From Pseudomonas paracarnis (GTDB taxonomy: Bacteria > Pseudomonadota > Gammaproteobacteria > Pseudomonadales > Pseudomonadaceae): DNA of 64,000 nt. The translations under genes were made by a program, and so were the position numbers. Shown here in pieces: positions 1-7,483 of the stretch; positions within the stretch are counted from its first letter, which is position 1, and every line of letters starts with the position of its first letter. The stretch covers positions 62,001-126,000 of the forward strand of contig NZ_CAJFCN010000012.1 in NCBI RefSeq assembly GCF_904063055.1, in the 5' to 3' direction. The notes beneath the pieces are model-generated. The model searched no databases. It was given only the letters and a program-made list of their open reading frames with translations, and was not told the origin of the DNA.

Positions 1-554
1 TCGGCCAGGCGGAGTCGGGGGAGGAATCCCTGATCAAGGCCCGGGAGTTGAAGCCCGATGTGGTACTGATGGACGTCAAGATGCCTGGGATTGGCGGTCT
101 TGGTGCCACGACCAAGTTATTGCGCAGCCATCCGGACATCAAGGTCGTGGTGGTCACGGTGTGCGAGGAAGACCCGTTTCCCACCCGTTTGCTGCAAGCC
201 GGTGCCGCCGGCTACCTCACCAAGGGCGCAGGCCTGGCCGAGATGGTGCAAGCCATTCGCCTGGTATTTGCCGGCCAGCGTTACATCAGCCCGCAGATTG
301 CCCAGCAATTGGCGATCAAGTCGTTCCAGCCCACCAGCGATTCGCCATTTGATGCGCTGTCGGAGCGGGAAATCCAGATCGCCCTGATGATCGTCGGTTG
401 CCAGAAGGTGCAGACCATCTCTGACAAGCTGTGCCTGTCGCCCAAGACCGTCAATACCTACCGTTATCGTATCTTCGAGAAGCTTGCCATCAGCAGTGAT
501 GTTGAATTGACCCTGCTCGCAGTGCGCCACGGCATGGTGGACGCCAGCGCCTGA
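1..554 (+). CDS. gacA: Response regulator GacA (5' end missing)
   Basis: Partial gene: the reading frame is open from base 3, so the N-terminal part of the receiver lies outside the window. GacA is the NarL/FixJ-type response regulator phosphorylated by GacS; it activates the Rsm small RNAs and so controls secondary metabolism, exoenzymes and biofilm in Pseudomonas. Visible are the phosphoacceptor motif VVLMDVKMPG, the receiver lysine in YLTKGAG, and a C-terminal LuxR-type helix-turn-helix (LSEREIQIALMI, LSPKTVNTYRYRI). It ends in HGMVDASA, as in other Pseudomonas GacA. The stop is one base before the uvrC start, the conserved gacA-uvrC arrangement. After the phosphorylation site it reads GGLGATTKL, whereas from memory other fluorescent pseudomonads have GGLEATRKL. 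Identification is very secure. Confidence 0.97.
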   Translation, partial: GQAESGEESLIKARELKPDVVLMDVKMPGIGGLGATTKLLRSHPDIKVVVVTVCEEDPFPTRLLQAGAAGYLTKGAGLAEMVQAIRLVFAGQRYISPQIAQQLAIKSFQPTSDSPFDALSEREIQIALMIVGCQKVQTISDKLCLSPKTVNTYRYRIFEKLAISSDVELTLLAVRHGMVDASA

Positions 555-555
555 C

Positions 556-2379
556 ATGACCACACCGTTTGATCCGAGCGCCTTTCTCTCCACCTGCAGT
601 GGCCGCCCCGGCGTGTACCGCATGTTCGACAGCGAGGCGCGCCTGCTTTACGTGGGCAAAGCCAAGAACCTGAAGAACCGTCTGGCGAGCTACTTTCGCA
701 AGACCGGCCTTGCGCCGAAAACCGCCGCCCTGGTGGCGCGTATCGCCCAGGTCGAAACCACCATCACCGCCAATGAAACCGAGGCGCTGCTGCTTGAGCA
801 GACGCTGATCAAGGAATGGCGGCCGCCTTACAACATCCTGTTGCGTGATGATAAATCCTACCCTTACGTGTTTTTATCCGACGGCAACTTTCCGCGCCTG
901 AGCATTCACCGCGGGGCAAAGAAGCAAAAGGGCAAGTACTTCGGGCCTTACCCCAGCGCCGGTGCGATTCGTGAAAGCCTGAGCCTGCTGCAAAAAACCT
1001 TTTTTGTGCGTCAGTGCGAAGACAGCTTCTACAAGAACCGCACCCGGCCGTGCCTGCAATACCAGATCAAGCGCTGCAAGGCGCCCTGCGTGGGTCTGGT
1101 GGAACCTTCGGAGTACGCCGAGGATGTGCGCCATTCGGTGATGTTCCTCGAAGGGCGCAGCAACGCACTCACCGATGAGTTGTCCGGGGCCATGGAGCAG
1201 GCCGCCAGCACCCTGGATTTCGAAAAGGCCGCCGAACTGCGCGACCAGATCTCCCTGCTGCGCCGTGTCCAGGACCAGCAAAGCATGGAAGGCGGCACCG
1301 GTGACGTTGACGTGATCGCCGCGTTCGTCAACCCGGGCGGCGCCTGTGTGCACCTGATCAGCGTACGAGGCGGGCGGGTATTAGGCAGCAAGAACTTCTT
1401 CCCGCAGACCGGTATCGACGAAGACGTGGCGGAGGTCATGGCCGCATTCCTTGGCCAATACTACGTCAGCAGCCCTGAGCGCGACCTGCCGTCTGAACTG
1501 ATCGTCAACGTGGTGCACGAAGACTTCCCCACCTTGATCGAGGCCATCCACGAGCTGCGCGGCCGCGAGCTGGACATCAGCCACCGCGTACGCGGCACCC
1601 GTGCTCGCTGGCAGCAGCTGGCCGTGACTAACGCCGAACAGGCCCTGGGCGCGCGGCTGGCGAACCGACAGCACGTCGCTGCACGCTTCGACGCCCTGGC
1701 CGAGGTCCTCAACCTGGACGAGCCGCCCCAGCGCCTGGAGTGCTACGACATCAGCCACTCCAGCGGCGAGGCCACAGTGGCCTCTTGCGTGGTATTCGGG
1801 CCGGAAGGGCCGATCAAGGCCGACTACCGGCGCTACAACATCGAAGGCGTTACCGCCGGCGATGACTATGCCGCCATGCACCAGGCGCTCACGCGGCGAT
1901 TCAGCAAGTTGAAGGACGGGGAGGGCAAGCTCCCCGATATCCTGCTGGTAGACGGCGGTAAGGGCCAGTTATCCATGGCCCGTGACGTGCTCAACGAACT
2001 GGCGGTGCCCGACCTGATCCTGCTCGGTGTGGCCAAGGGCACCACGCGCAAGGCCGGTTTCGAGACGTTGTACTTGAATGATGCCGCCCATGAGTTCACG
2101 TTGAAGGGCGACTCACCCGCACTGCATCTGATTCAACAAATCCGCGACGAAGCCCACCGTTTCGCCATTACCGGCCACCGCGCCCGCCGTGGCAAAACCC
2201 GGCGAACTTCAACCCTGGAAGGGGTGGCAGGGGTTGGCCCGACGCGGCGTCGCGACTTGCTTAAACATTTTGGTGGCTTGCAGGAGCTCTCCCGTGCCAG
2301 CATTGACGAGATAGCCAAAGCACCCGGTATCAGTAAAAAGCTCGCTGAATTGATTTATGCCAATCTGCACAGCGAATAG
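556..2379 (+). CDS. uvrC: Excinuclease ABC subunit C
   Basis: UvrC makes the dual incisions in nucleotide excision repair after UvrA/UvrB damage recognition. The 607 residues are full length. The N-terminal GIY-YIG nuclease domain is visible (GVYR near residue 19, LYVGKAKN near 31), followed by the cysteine-containing region, a UVR motif (DFEKAAELRDQI near 220) that contacts UvrB, the RNase H-like C-terminal nuclease (ECYDISHSSGE, LLVDGGKGQL) and tandem helix-hairpin-helix motifs (LEGVAGVGPTRRRDLLKHFG, APGISKKLAELIY). The ATG follows the gacA stop by one base, so translation is probably coupled. The gacA-uvrC linkage is conserved across gammaproteobacteria. Confidence 0.98.
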   Translation: MTTPFDPSAFLSTCSGRPGVYRMFDSEARLLYVGKAKNLKNRLASYFRKTGLAPKTAALVARIAQVETTITANETEALLLEQTLIKEWRPPYNILLRDDKSYPYVFLSDGNFPRLSIHRGAKKQKGKYFGPYPSAGAIRESLSLLQKTFFVRQCEDSFYKNRTRPCLQYQIKRCKAPCVGLVEPSEYAEDVRHSVMFLEGRSNALTDELSGAMEQAASTLDFEKAAELRDQISLLRRVQDQQSMEGGTGDVDVIAAFVNPGGACVHLISVRGGRVLGSKNFFPQTGIDEDVAEVMAAFLGQYYVSSPERDLPSELIVNVVHEDFPTLIEAIHELRGRELDISHRVRGTRARWQQLAVTNAEQALGARLANRQHVAARFDALAEVLNLDEPPQRLECYDISHSSGEATVASCVVFGPEGPIKADYRRYNIEGVTAGDDYAAMHQALTRRFSKLKDGEGKLPDILLVDGGKGQLSMARDVLNELAVPDLILLGVAKGTTRKAGFETLYLNDAAHEFTLKGDSPALHLIQQIRDEAHRFAITGHRARRGKTRRTSTLEGVAGVGPTRRRDLLKHFGGLQELSRASIDEIAKAPGISKKLAELIYANLHSE

Positions 2380-2411
2380 AATGCCTTCTCACCTCGTAGC
2401 CAGTTGTGCCG

Positions 2412-2972
2412 ATGAATATCCCTAATCTGATCACCGTTCTACGCGTCCTGCTTATCCCGATTTTCATTTTGTTGTTCTATTTGCCGTATGAATGGAGCTA
2501 CGTCGCGTCCAGTTCGGTATTTGCCTTCGCAGCCGCCACCGACTGGCTCGACGGCTACCTGGCCCGCCGCCTGGAACAGAGCACGCCCTTCGGCGCGTTC
2601 CTCGACCCCGTGGCCGACAAACTCATGGTGGCCGTCGCCCTGGTGCTGCTGGTACAGGAACACGGCAACCTGTGGCTGACCCTCCCGGCCGCCGTCATCA
2701 TCGGCCGCGAGATCGTCGTGTCGGCCCTGCGCGAATGGATGGCCGAAATCGGCGCCCGCGCCCACGTGGCCGTCTCCAACATGGGCAAATGGAAAACCGC
2801 CGCGCAAATGCTCGCGCTGGTGATCCTGCTGGCCAACCCGTCGGACTTCTCGTTCTGGGTCCTCACGGGCTACGCCTTGCTGCTGGTCGCGGCCGGCCTG
2901 ACCCTGTGGTCCATGCTGCAATACCTGCGTGCTGCCTGGCCCCATCTGCGAACCACCGTTGAAAAGAAATAA
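2412..2972 (+). CDS. pgsA: CDP-diacylglycerol-glycerol-3-phosphate 3-phosphatidyltransferase
   Basis: PgsA makes phosphatidylglycerol phosphate from CDP-diacylglycerol and glycerol-3-phosphate, the committed step of PG and cardiolipin synthesis, in the inner membrane. The CDP-alcohol phosphotransferase signature is complete: Asp44 and Asp47 in DWLDG, AR, then Gly61, Asp65 and Asp69 in GAFLDPVADK. The remaining sequence is hydrophobic with several membrane segments. The ATG at 2412 gives the family's usual MNIPNL start; an in-frame GTG six bases upstream is less likely. It follows uvrC by about 30 bases and precedes a tRNA-Gly gene, the same order as in E. coli. Confidence 0.97.
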   Translation: MNIPNLITVLRVLLIPIFILLFYLPYEWSYVASSSVFAFAAATDWLDGYLARRLEQSTPFGAFLDPVADKLMVAVALVLLVQEHGNLWLTLPAAVIIGREIVVSALREWMAEIGARAHVAVSNMGKWKTAAQMLALVILLANPSDFSFWVLTGYALLLVAAGLTLWSMLQYLRAAWPHLRTTVEKK

Positions 2973-2992
2973 AACTTTTTTGAATCAAGGGG

Positions 2993-3020
2993 TTGACGGG
3001 GGCTGAGGATTCTATAGAAT
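2993..3020 (+). promoter_or_regulatory. Promoter of the tRNA-Gly gene
   Basis: A sigma-70 type promoter: -35 TTGACG (2993-2998), a 16-base spacer and -10 TAGAAT (3015-3020). It sits about 12 bases before the mature tRNA 5' end and just after the pgsA stop. The GC-rich GCGC after the -10 looks like the discriminator of a stringently controlled stable RNA promoter (inference). Confidence 0.7.
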
Positions 3021-3032
3021 GCGCATCACCAA

Positions 3033-3108
<76 letters not shown>

Positions 3109-3120
3109 AGCATTAATGAA

Positions 3121-3149
3121 AAAGCCACTCTAACGAGTGGCTTTTTTTT
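3121..3149 (+). terminator. Rho-independent terminator after tRNA-Gly
   Basis: Perfect 10-bp stem AAAGCCACTC/GAGTGGCTTT with a 4-base loop (TAAC), followed by a run of T. It lies 12 bases after the tRNA CCA end. Confidence 0.92.
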
Positions 3150-3249
3150 GCCTGTGTGATTTACGGAATGGACGCTTAGGCGTCTTTTTTTGTTTGTGCG
3201 CACAACCGTAGGGCGCGCGCTCAAATTCGTATTGTTACTAGATCCGCTC

Positions 3250-3275
3250 AGTTCGCCTGGGTCGCCAGGCGAACT
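3250..3275 (-). terminator. Hairpin downstream of the YecR-like gene
   Basis: Perfect 11-bp inverted repeat AGTTCGCCTGG/CCAGGCGAACT around a GTCG loop. It lies 3' of the minus-strand lipoprotein gene and could stop its transcript. There is no clear U-tract, so it may equally be an isolated palindrome. Confidence 0.45.
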
Positions 3276-3342
3276 ACTGTTCGCTCAACTTCCCGACGCG
3301 CCTCGACGCTTGGGGAGGGCGTCACTTCTGGCACCGATAATC

Positions 3343-3624
3343 CTAAGTGACGATGGTTTCCAGGCAGTGGAATTGCCCCATCGTGCGGCACACGGATTTT
3401 TGTGCGCCTGCGCGCTCAGCGCGCGCGTAGTTCCAAAATTGGCAACGCCCCGTGGCAATCGCCAACCCTTGGGATGCCCGGATTTGGCCGTACTCAAACG
3501 GCGTATGGACGTAGAAGAGTTGCACAAGCCCGTCGGACGGGTTGCCGCCGGTGGCCCCCCAATATTTCGGCGTTGCGCAGCCTGCAATGAGCGGTAGGGC
3601 GATGGCGACGATGACGGATTTCAT
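3343..3624 (-). CDS. YecR-like lipoprotein, ended early by an in-frame TAG
   Basis: 93-residue small lipoprotein with a lipobox (PLIAGC) and spaced cysteines (GRCQFW, KSVCRTMG, FHCLETIVT), resembling the YecR-like family of unknown function. The stop at 3343-3345 is a TAG after ...ETIVT. Reading straight through it gives DYRCQK and a TGA at 3322-3324, which restores the conserved final Tyr-x-Cys that closes this family. The last cysteine is therefore lost by a nonsense codon and the protein is about 7 residues short. It is either slightly truncated or on the way to a pseudogene. Neighbouring minus-strand genes also encode small exported proteins. Confidence 0.65.
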   Translation of the reverse strand: MKSVIVAIALPLIAGCATPKYWGATGGNPSDGLVQLFYVHTPFEYGQIRASQGLAIATGRCQFWNYARAERAGAQKSVCRTMGQFHCLETIVT

Positions 3625-3702
3625 TGTCGAGGGCGGTCCTTCAAGAGTAAAACATGACGTTTGTAGGAGGTGTTTCCACTAGCCTGTCTCAACGTCGGTT
3701 GC

Positions 3703-4119
3703 CTAAGGCGGCCCAAACTTGACCGACTGGCAGCCACTGGAGAGCAGCAATTCGCCTTCATCGGCCTCAAACCCGACGACCTTCCTGTCCTGGTCGACGG
3801 TGATGGAAAGGATGCAGCGATTCGGGTTATTGACGGTTGCCCAATAGTTGGTGTGCACCATCACATTGCCCTGCCTTTCCGCGCTTTGTGCCACCACCTC
3901 ATTGCTGTTGTAAGACGTGTCGCGGTACCACTGCATCACCACATGCTGGTCGTCCGCGGTGCGATCCATTTTTTGGGGTGGACCAAAGAAATTGATGGCG
4001 TCCTGCGCCGGGCGGCCTTTCCATTGGCTGCGCGCGTACATTTCCGGGACGGTGTCAAAACTGACGCAGCCGGTCTGCAGCAGCGCGAGGGCCAAGGCCA
4101 ATGCACCTGTGTATTTCAT
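3703..4119 (-). CDS. Small lipoprotein of unknown function
   Basis: About 138 residues. A lipoprotein signal (LALALALLQTGC) with the lipobox cysteine near residue 18 directs it to the envelope. The mature part has no motif I recognise; it contains a Trp/Tyr-rich centre (VVMQWYRDTSY) and a C-terminal cysteine (SSGCQSV). I chose the ATG at 4119; an in-frame GTG three codons upstream is an alternative. It lies between two other minus-strand exported-protein genes (42 bases after one, 78 before the next), so an operon is possible. Confidence 0.7.
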   Translation of the reverse strand: MKYTGALALALALLQTGCVSFDTVPEMYARSQWKGRPAQDAINFFGPPQKMDRTADDQHVVMQWYRDTSYNSNEVVAQSAERQGNVMVHTNYWATVNNPNRCILSITVDQDRKVVGFEADEGELLLSSGCQSVKFGPP

Positions 4120-4161
4120 GTTGATCACTCATTATTCAAGCGTGCCGGTTGACGCCGGAGG

Positions 4162-4770
4162 TCATTTTTTCTCAGGTGCGCCCAAGAGGAAGTTGAGGTC
4201 GCGCATCACGTCCTCGGTGCTGCTCTTCCTGGACTCAATGCGGATCGGCTGATTACCCGGCAACTGATTGAAGAGGCCTTGCTGCGTGATCGCCACCAGT
4301 TGAGCGTTATCGATGGAGCCGACGCCCATCGGCATCATGGCGTTGGACTTGCGTTTGCCCGGTGCGCAGGCGAAGTCATAGCCACGCTCCAGCCAGCTCT
4401 TGGGCACCGGCACCCAACGTTTAGGCGCCGGCAGCACCGTGGTCGCCCCGGCGCGCAGGTAGGCGGTGGCAGAGTTCACCCTGAGCTGTCGCTCCGGGCA
4501 TTGCAGCTCCAGCGCGTAGCTCACGTAGTTGGGGCTGTTGGGGCTTTCGAATACCTGCACGACCGTCAGCTGTGTGTTTTGCGGGTGTTGTTGTGTGGCT
4601 TTTACCGACTGTGCATCGGCGAAGAACAGGTCTCTGTTGGGCGTGTCGCCGGTGCCAAAGATCATCCACCAGTCGGTGGCCACTGCGGGGGCTGCGCTTA
4701 GCGATAAGAGGGCGAAGGTCGAACCTGCGAGCAGGCGCTTTCGCAAACCGAGGGGGATGTTGTTGTACAT
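4162..4770 (-). CDS. Exported protein of unknown function
   Basis: 202 residues from the ATG at 4770, which has AGGAG ten bases upstream; the longer open frame lacks a ribosome site. A Sec signal peptide is clear (LLAGSTFALLSLSAAPAVA, then TDWW), so the mature protein is periplasmic or secreted. Two cysteines (LQCPE, FACAPG) may form a disulfide. A surface-type acidic/serine stretch (RKSSTEDVMRDLN) lies near the end. No family recognised. First gene of a minus-strand run with the two lipoprotein genes below it. Confidence 0.75.
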   Translation of the reverse strand: MYNNIPLGLRKRLLAGSTFALLSLSAAPAVATDWWMIFGTGDTPNRDLFFADAQSVKATQQHPQNTQLTVVQVFESPNSPNYVSYALELQCPERQLRVNSATAYLRAGATTVLPAPKRWVPVPKSWLERGYDFACAPGKRKSNAMMPMGVGSIDNAQLVAITQQGLFNQLPGNQPIRIESRKSSTEDVMRDLNFLLGAPEKK

Positions 4771-5167
4771 GGTCAATCGACTCCTGTCGTGGACGCGGGG
4801 AGGGCTAGAGCTCAACGAAATGAGCGAGCGGGCACATCCTAGGCAGCGTCGCCCGTGCCATTCAATAATGTGGGCGCAATCAGGACGCGTCCTGCGAACC
4901 CATGCGCTGGGTCTGTAGGAGGTGTCTTTCAATAGCGTTGTGCGTGACTTATCCAAGCATTGAAAACGCCCCAGAAATTGAATGGGTGTCTAAGTGTTGG
5001 GGGCGCCCTTCACCCTCGGCAGCCGACTGCGTGCACTCTTATGCCTCAAACGGCCATCTATCGAATGCTGAGCGCTGACGCAGGTTTAGCGTGCTGAGCA
5101 TGAACACCATCTTTGCCGGCAACGCCGCCATGTGGCGCGCCCGGCACGCCGACGTCCGTTCCCATAG
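4771..5167. other. Gene-free interval
   Basis: About 400 bases upstream of the exported-protein gene. I see no convincing gene on either strand. It contains TGTAGGAGGTGTCTTTCA at 4914-4931, a sequence that recurs in shorter or varied form at 3662 and 6241 and looks like a degenerate REP half-site. Confidence 0.4.
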
Positions 5168-5194
5168 GCCGGTGCGCGCGATGCCCGCACCGGC
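5168..5194 (-). terminator. Terminator-like hairpin after small lipoprotein gene
   Basis: Perfect 9-bp GC-rich inverted repeat GCCGGTGCG/CGCACCGGC with a 9-base loop, 9 bases beyond the stop of the minus-strand lipoprotein gene. No long U-tract. Confidence 0.5.
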
Positions 5195-5202
5195 TGTCAG
5201 GG

Positions 5203-5502
5203 TTACTTCGTGCAGGTCAGGCGCGAGTACTTCGGCGGCTCAAGCAGGATGCCTGGAGTCATGACCGTCGAGCAGTTGAACACACGGCCCTTGGCGGTCG
5301 TGGCTTTGAAGTTCAGTTCAGCGCCGCCCAGGAAGTCCTCCTTGCTCTTGGTGACCGGGCCCATGGTCAGCTCATCCGTAGAGGCCAAGCCAATCGCCTC
5401 TGCGGTGACTTTGTGTATCTGCAGTACGTTGGGGTTGGTGGTGCAGCCCGCCAGCAGGCTGGCCAGTGCAAGCAGGAGGAGGGCGGTTGAGGTCTTGGTC
5501 AT
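5203..5502 (-). CDS. Small lipoprotein of unknown function
   Basis: 99 residues with a textbook lipoprotein signal: MTKTSTALLLLALASLLAGC, lipobox LAGC, cysteine at 20, and Thr-Thr after it, so outer-membrane sorting is likely. The mature part has two more cysteines (VFNCSTV, RLTCTK) that could pair. An AGGAG lies 8-9 bases before the ATG. No family recognised; it stands alone with a hairpin downstream. Confidence 0.8.
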   Translation of the reverse strand: MTKTSTALLLLALASLLAGCTTNPNVLQIHKVTAEAIGLASTDELTMGPVTKSKEDFLGGAELNFKATTAKGRVFNCSTVMTPGILLEPPKYSRLTCTK

Positions 5503-5562
5503 CGTTGAGGCTCCTTGCGAGTGGCGGCGGCAGGAAAATTGCGCGCGTGCCGCCTGTGGGAA

Positions 5563-5889
5563 TCATGAGGGAACAGGGATTTGCCCTACGGCGGCGGAGT
5601 CTAGGAGCGCGTAAAAGACCCCCACAATCACCTGGAGGAAATCGAGACGGAGGCTACGGTGGAGCGTGTTGGAGTTGACGGAAATCGAGCGGGAGAGGGT
5701 CAGGCCACCGAGGGAAAATCGAGGCTGAAGGGTGACGAAGGTGGGCATGGGGATATGCAGATCCTCCACGGCGATGGGGCTTTCGCAGGCATGCTCTAGC
5801 TGGGTAGAAAAATCCATCGCGAGGGTGTTAGTGACAGGCTGCCGGCTAGATGTCAAACCCGCAGGTACTTCCATCGTTCGCTGACCCAT
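5563..5889 (-). CDS. Possible small protein (doubtful)
   Basis: An open frame of 108 residues from the ATG at 5889, which begins 8 bases after the stop of the next gene upstream on this strand. It has no recognisable domain, no strong ribosome site and an amino-acid make-up rich in Ser, Leu and Val without a clear signal. It could be a small two-gene operon with the 65-residue gene before it. Equally it may be chance. Confidence 0.25.
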   Translation of the reverse strand: MGQRTMEVPAGLTSSRQPVTNTLAMDFSTQLEHACESPIAVEDLHIPMPTFVTLQPRFSLGGLTLSRSISVNSNTLHRSLRLDFLQVIVGVFYALLDSAAVGQIPVPS

Positions 5890-5896
5890 GACGGCA

Positions 5897-6094
5897 TCAC
5901 TTTTTATGGGGGAGGGTGTTCGCCTCGCTGGTTTCCCTGACCGCAAACATTAGGCAGCGCACCGCTTCACGATCCTGTTCCGACAAGCAACGGTAGTAGT
6001 GGACCAGGCGCTCTTCTTCTCGATTGAGTTGTCGGGACCGCAGGGCTGTACTGACGGCGGTACGCAATGAGGGAAAAAATGAGGTATTTAGCAT
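5897..6094 (-). CDS. Small helical protein of unknown function
   Basis: 65 residues, starting MLNTSFFPSLRTAV. The core is charged and helical (LNREEERLVHYYRCLSEQ, then DREAVRCLMFAVRE) and resembles short Pseudomonas proteins often found next to small regulators. The Tyr-Tyr-Arg/Leu-Ser-Glu pattern looks like a degenerate helix-turn-helix end, but no function can be assigned. The amino-acid pattern is far more protein-like than the overlapping frames. Confidence 0.55.
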   Translation of the reverse strand: MLNTSFFPSLRTAVSTALRSRQLNREEERLVHYYRCLSEQDREAVRCLMFAVRETSEANTLPHKK

Positions 6095-6412
6095 GATCCA
6101 AGTTCTTCATGAGGTGAATGGAGACGTGGGCTTCTTGCCCGGAACAACTGAATACATAACGTTTATTTTAGAAAAGGGCTTGTCGTTTTTCGTGACTGTT
6201 GGGTATTTCAGATGGGGCCGTCGGAAGTGTTTGGAGAAAGTGTAGGAGCGATCTTTCAAAGGCGGTGGAAAACACGCGATAGGGGGACGCTACCGCGGAT
6301 CGGGTCCTATGCGGTGCCTGAGAGGTCCCAGTGCTGGCTTTCGATCAGGTAGTCACGAGCGGTTTCATTAAATGATTCAGAGGCACAGACCGTCGAGTAC
6401 GTGCGCTCAGCG
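6095..6412. other. Gene-free interval
   Basis: About 320 bases between a small minus-strand gene and the 3' end of the AraC gene. It is more AT-rich near 6120-6200 than its surroundings, consistent with a promoter for the small gene. It also carries a TGTAGGAGCGATCTTTCAAA element at 6241. No gene seen. Confidence 0.4.
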
Positions 6413-7381
6413 TCAAGTAACAATGGGCTGCCTCACCTTGCGACTTAACCCCGGTGTCTTGCCCGTAACACGTTTGAACGCGCGACTGAAAGCGGCCTGG
6501 GATGTATAGCCCAAGCGTTGTGCTACCTCTTCGATCGGCAGCCTTTCGAGGGTCAGCCACTGGCTTGCGAGCCGCATTCGCAGTTCGGTGACATAGCGCA
6601 GCGGCGTCATGCCAATCTTCACCTGGAAGCGATCCGCGAAGGCTGAGCGCGAGGTATTGCATTGCTCTGCCAACTGCGCAACGGTCCAGTCGCGGCCCGG
6701 TTGTTGATGGAGCGCGAGCAGTGCACTGGCCAAGCGTGGATCGCGCAAGGCGGCGACCAGGCCAGAGGCATTACCGCAAGCGCACTCTACCCAGCCGCGA
6801 ACGACCATGGCGGCCACCACGTCGGCCAACCGCGCGAGGATACCGGCGAAGCCCACACGTGCGGCGCTGACCTCGCGCTCCATGGTGGTCAGGATAGGCA
6901 CCAGTCCAGGGTAGCGCTGGCCGTCGGCATCAATCAACATCAGGCCCGGCATCAGTTTGCCGAGGCCATGGATGCTGCCCAGTTCAAACTCCATACAACC
7001 ACTGAACAAAATGGTGCTCGGCGTTGGGCTGGCATCGGTTCCGGTGTGCACCGCGCTCACGGTGTCACCGAGGGGGACGCCGTCTAGGCGGTCGATGTCC
7101 TGAACGGGTACGTCCGCATGGGAATACAGTTGATGGGCCGCGCCGTGGGAGATGAACACGGCGTTGCCGGCAGACAGCGCGTAGGTGGTGCCGTCCTCCA
7201 TTCGCAGTACCGCATTGCCGACGGCCATGAAATGGAACCAGGCATGCCCAGGTTTTTCAGCGAAGCCCAAACCGAAACTCGGACTCGTTTGTATACGCCG
7301 GTATTCGACGCCACGCAGGCGCATACCGCGCAACAGTTCGTTGATGAGATCCGAGGAAAGAGCAAACTGTTCTGCAGACAT
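6413..7381 (-). CDS. AraC-family transcriptional regulator with cupin-type sensor domain
   Basis: 322 residues. The N-terminal part (about 1-200) has the sequence of the cupin-like ligand domain of the AraC/CupRA group (FHFMAVGNAVLRM, FISHGAAHQLYSH). The C-terminal part (about 220-315) is an AraC double helix-turn-helix, with WTVAQLAEQCNTSRSAFADR, MTPLRYVTELRM and AQRLGYTSQAAFSRAFKRVT. It is divergent from an MFS exporter with 102 bases between starts, so it most likely controls that exporter. The gap holds an imperfect palindrome near 7418 (GGATCATAGATCATCC), a candidate operator. The inducer is unknown. Confidence 0.85.
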   Translation of the reverse strand: MSAEQFALSSDLINELLRGMRLRGVEYRRIQTSPSFGLGFAEKPGHAWFHFMAVGNAVLRMEDGTTYALSAGNAVFISHGAAHQLYSHADVPVQDIDRLDGVPLGDTVSAVHTGTDASPTPSTILFSGCMEFELGSIHGLGKLMPGLMLIDADGQRYPGLVPILTTMEREVSAARVGFAGILARLADVVAAMVVRGWVECACGNASGLVAALRDPRLASALLALHQQPGRDWTVAQLAEQCNTSRSAFADRFQVKIGMTPLRYVTELRMRLASQWLTLERLPIEEVAQRLGYTSQAAFSRAFKRVTGKTPGLSRKVRQPIVT

Positions 7382-7483
7382 TGTTCAGGTGTTTTAGTCA
7401 AAAATTAGAGATTTTGGATCATAGATCATCCAGATTCGCGCGCCTAGACTGCGGGTCGCAATGATGATTGGGAGATCCCTGTA

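Noticed and set aside
3190..6200. Genomic island integrated at tRNA-Gly
   Set aside because: No integrase gene and no direct repeat of the tRNA 3' end was seen in the window.
3662..6259. TGTAGGAGGTGT elements at 3662, 4914 and 6241 as a regulatory motif
   Set aside because: They look like degenerate REP half-sites (TGTAGGAGCGA type), which are common in this group.
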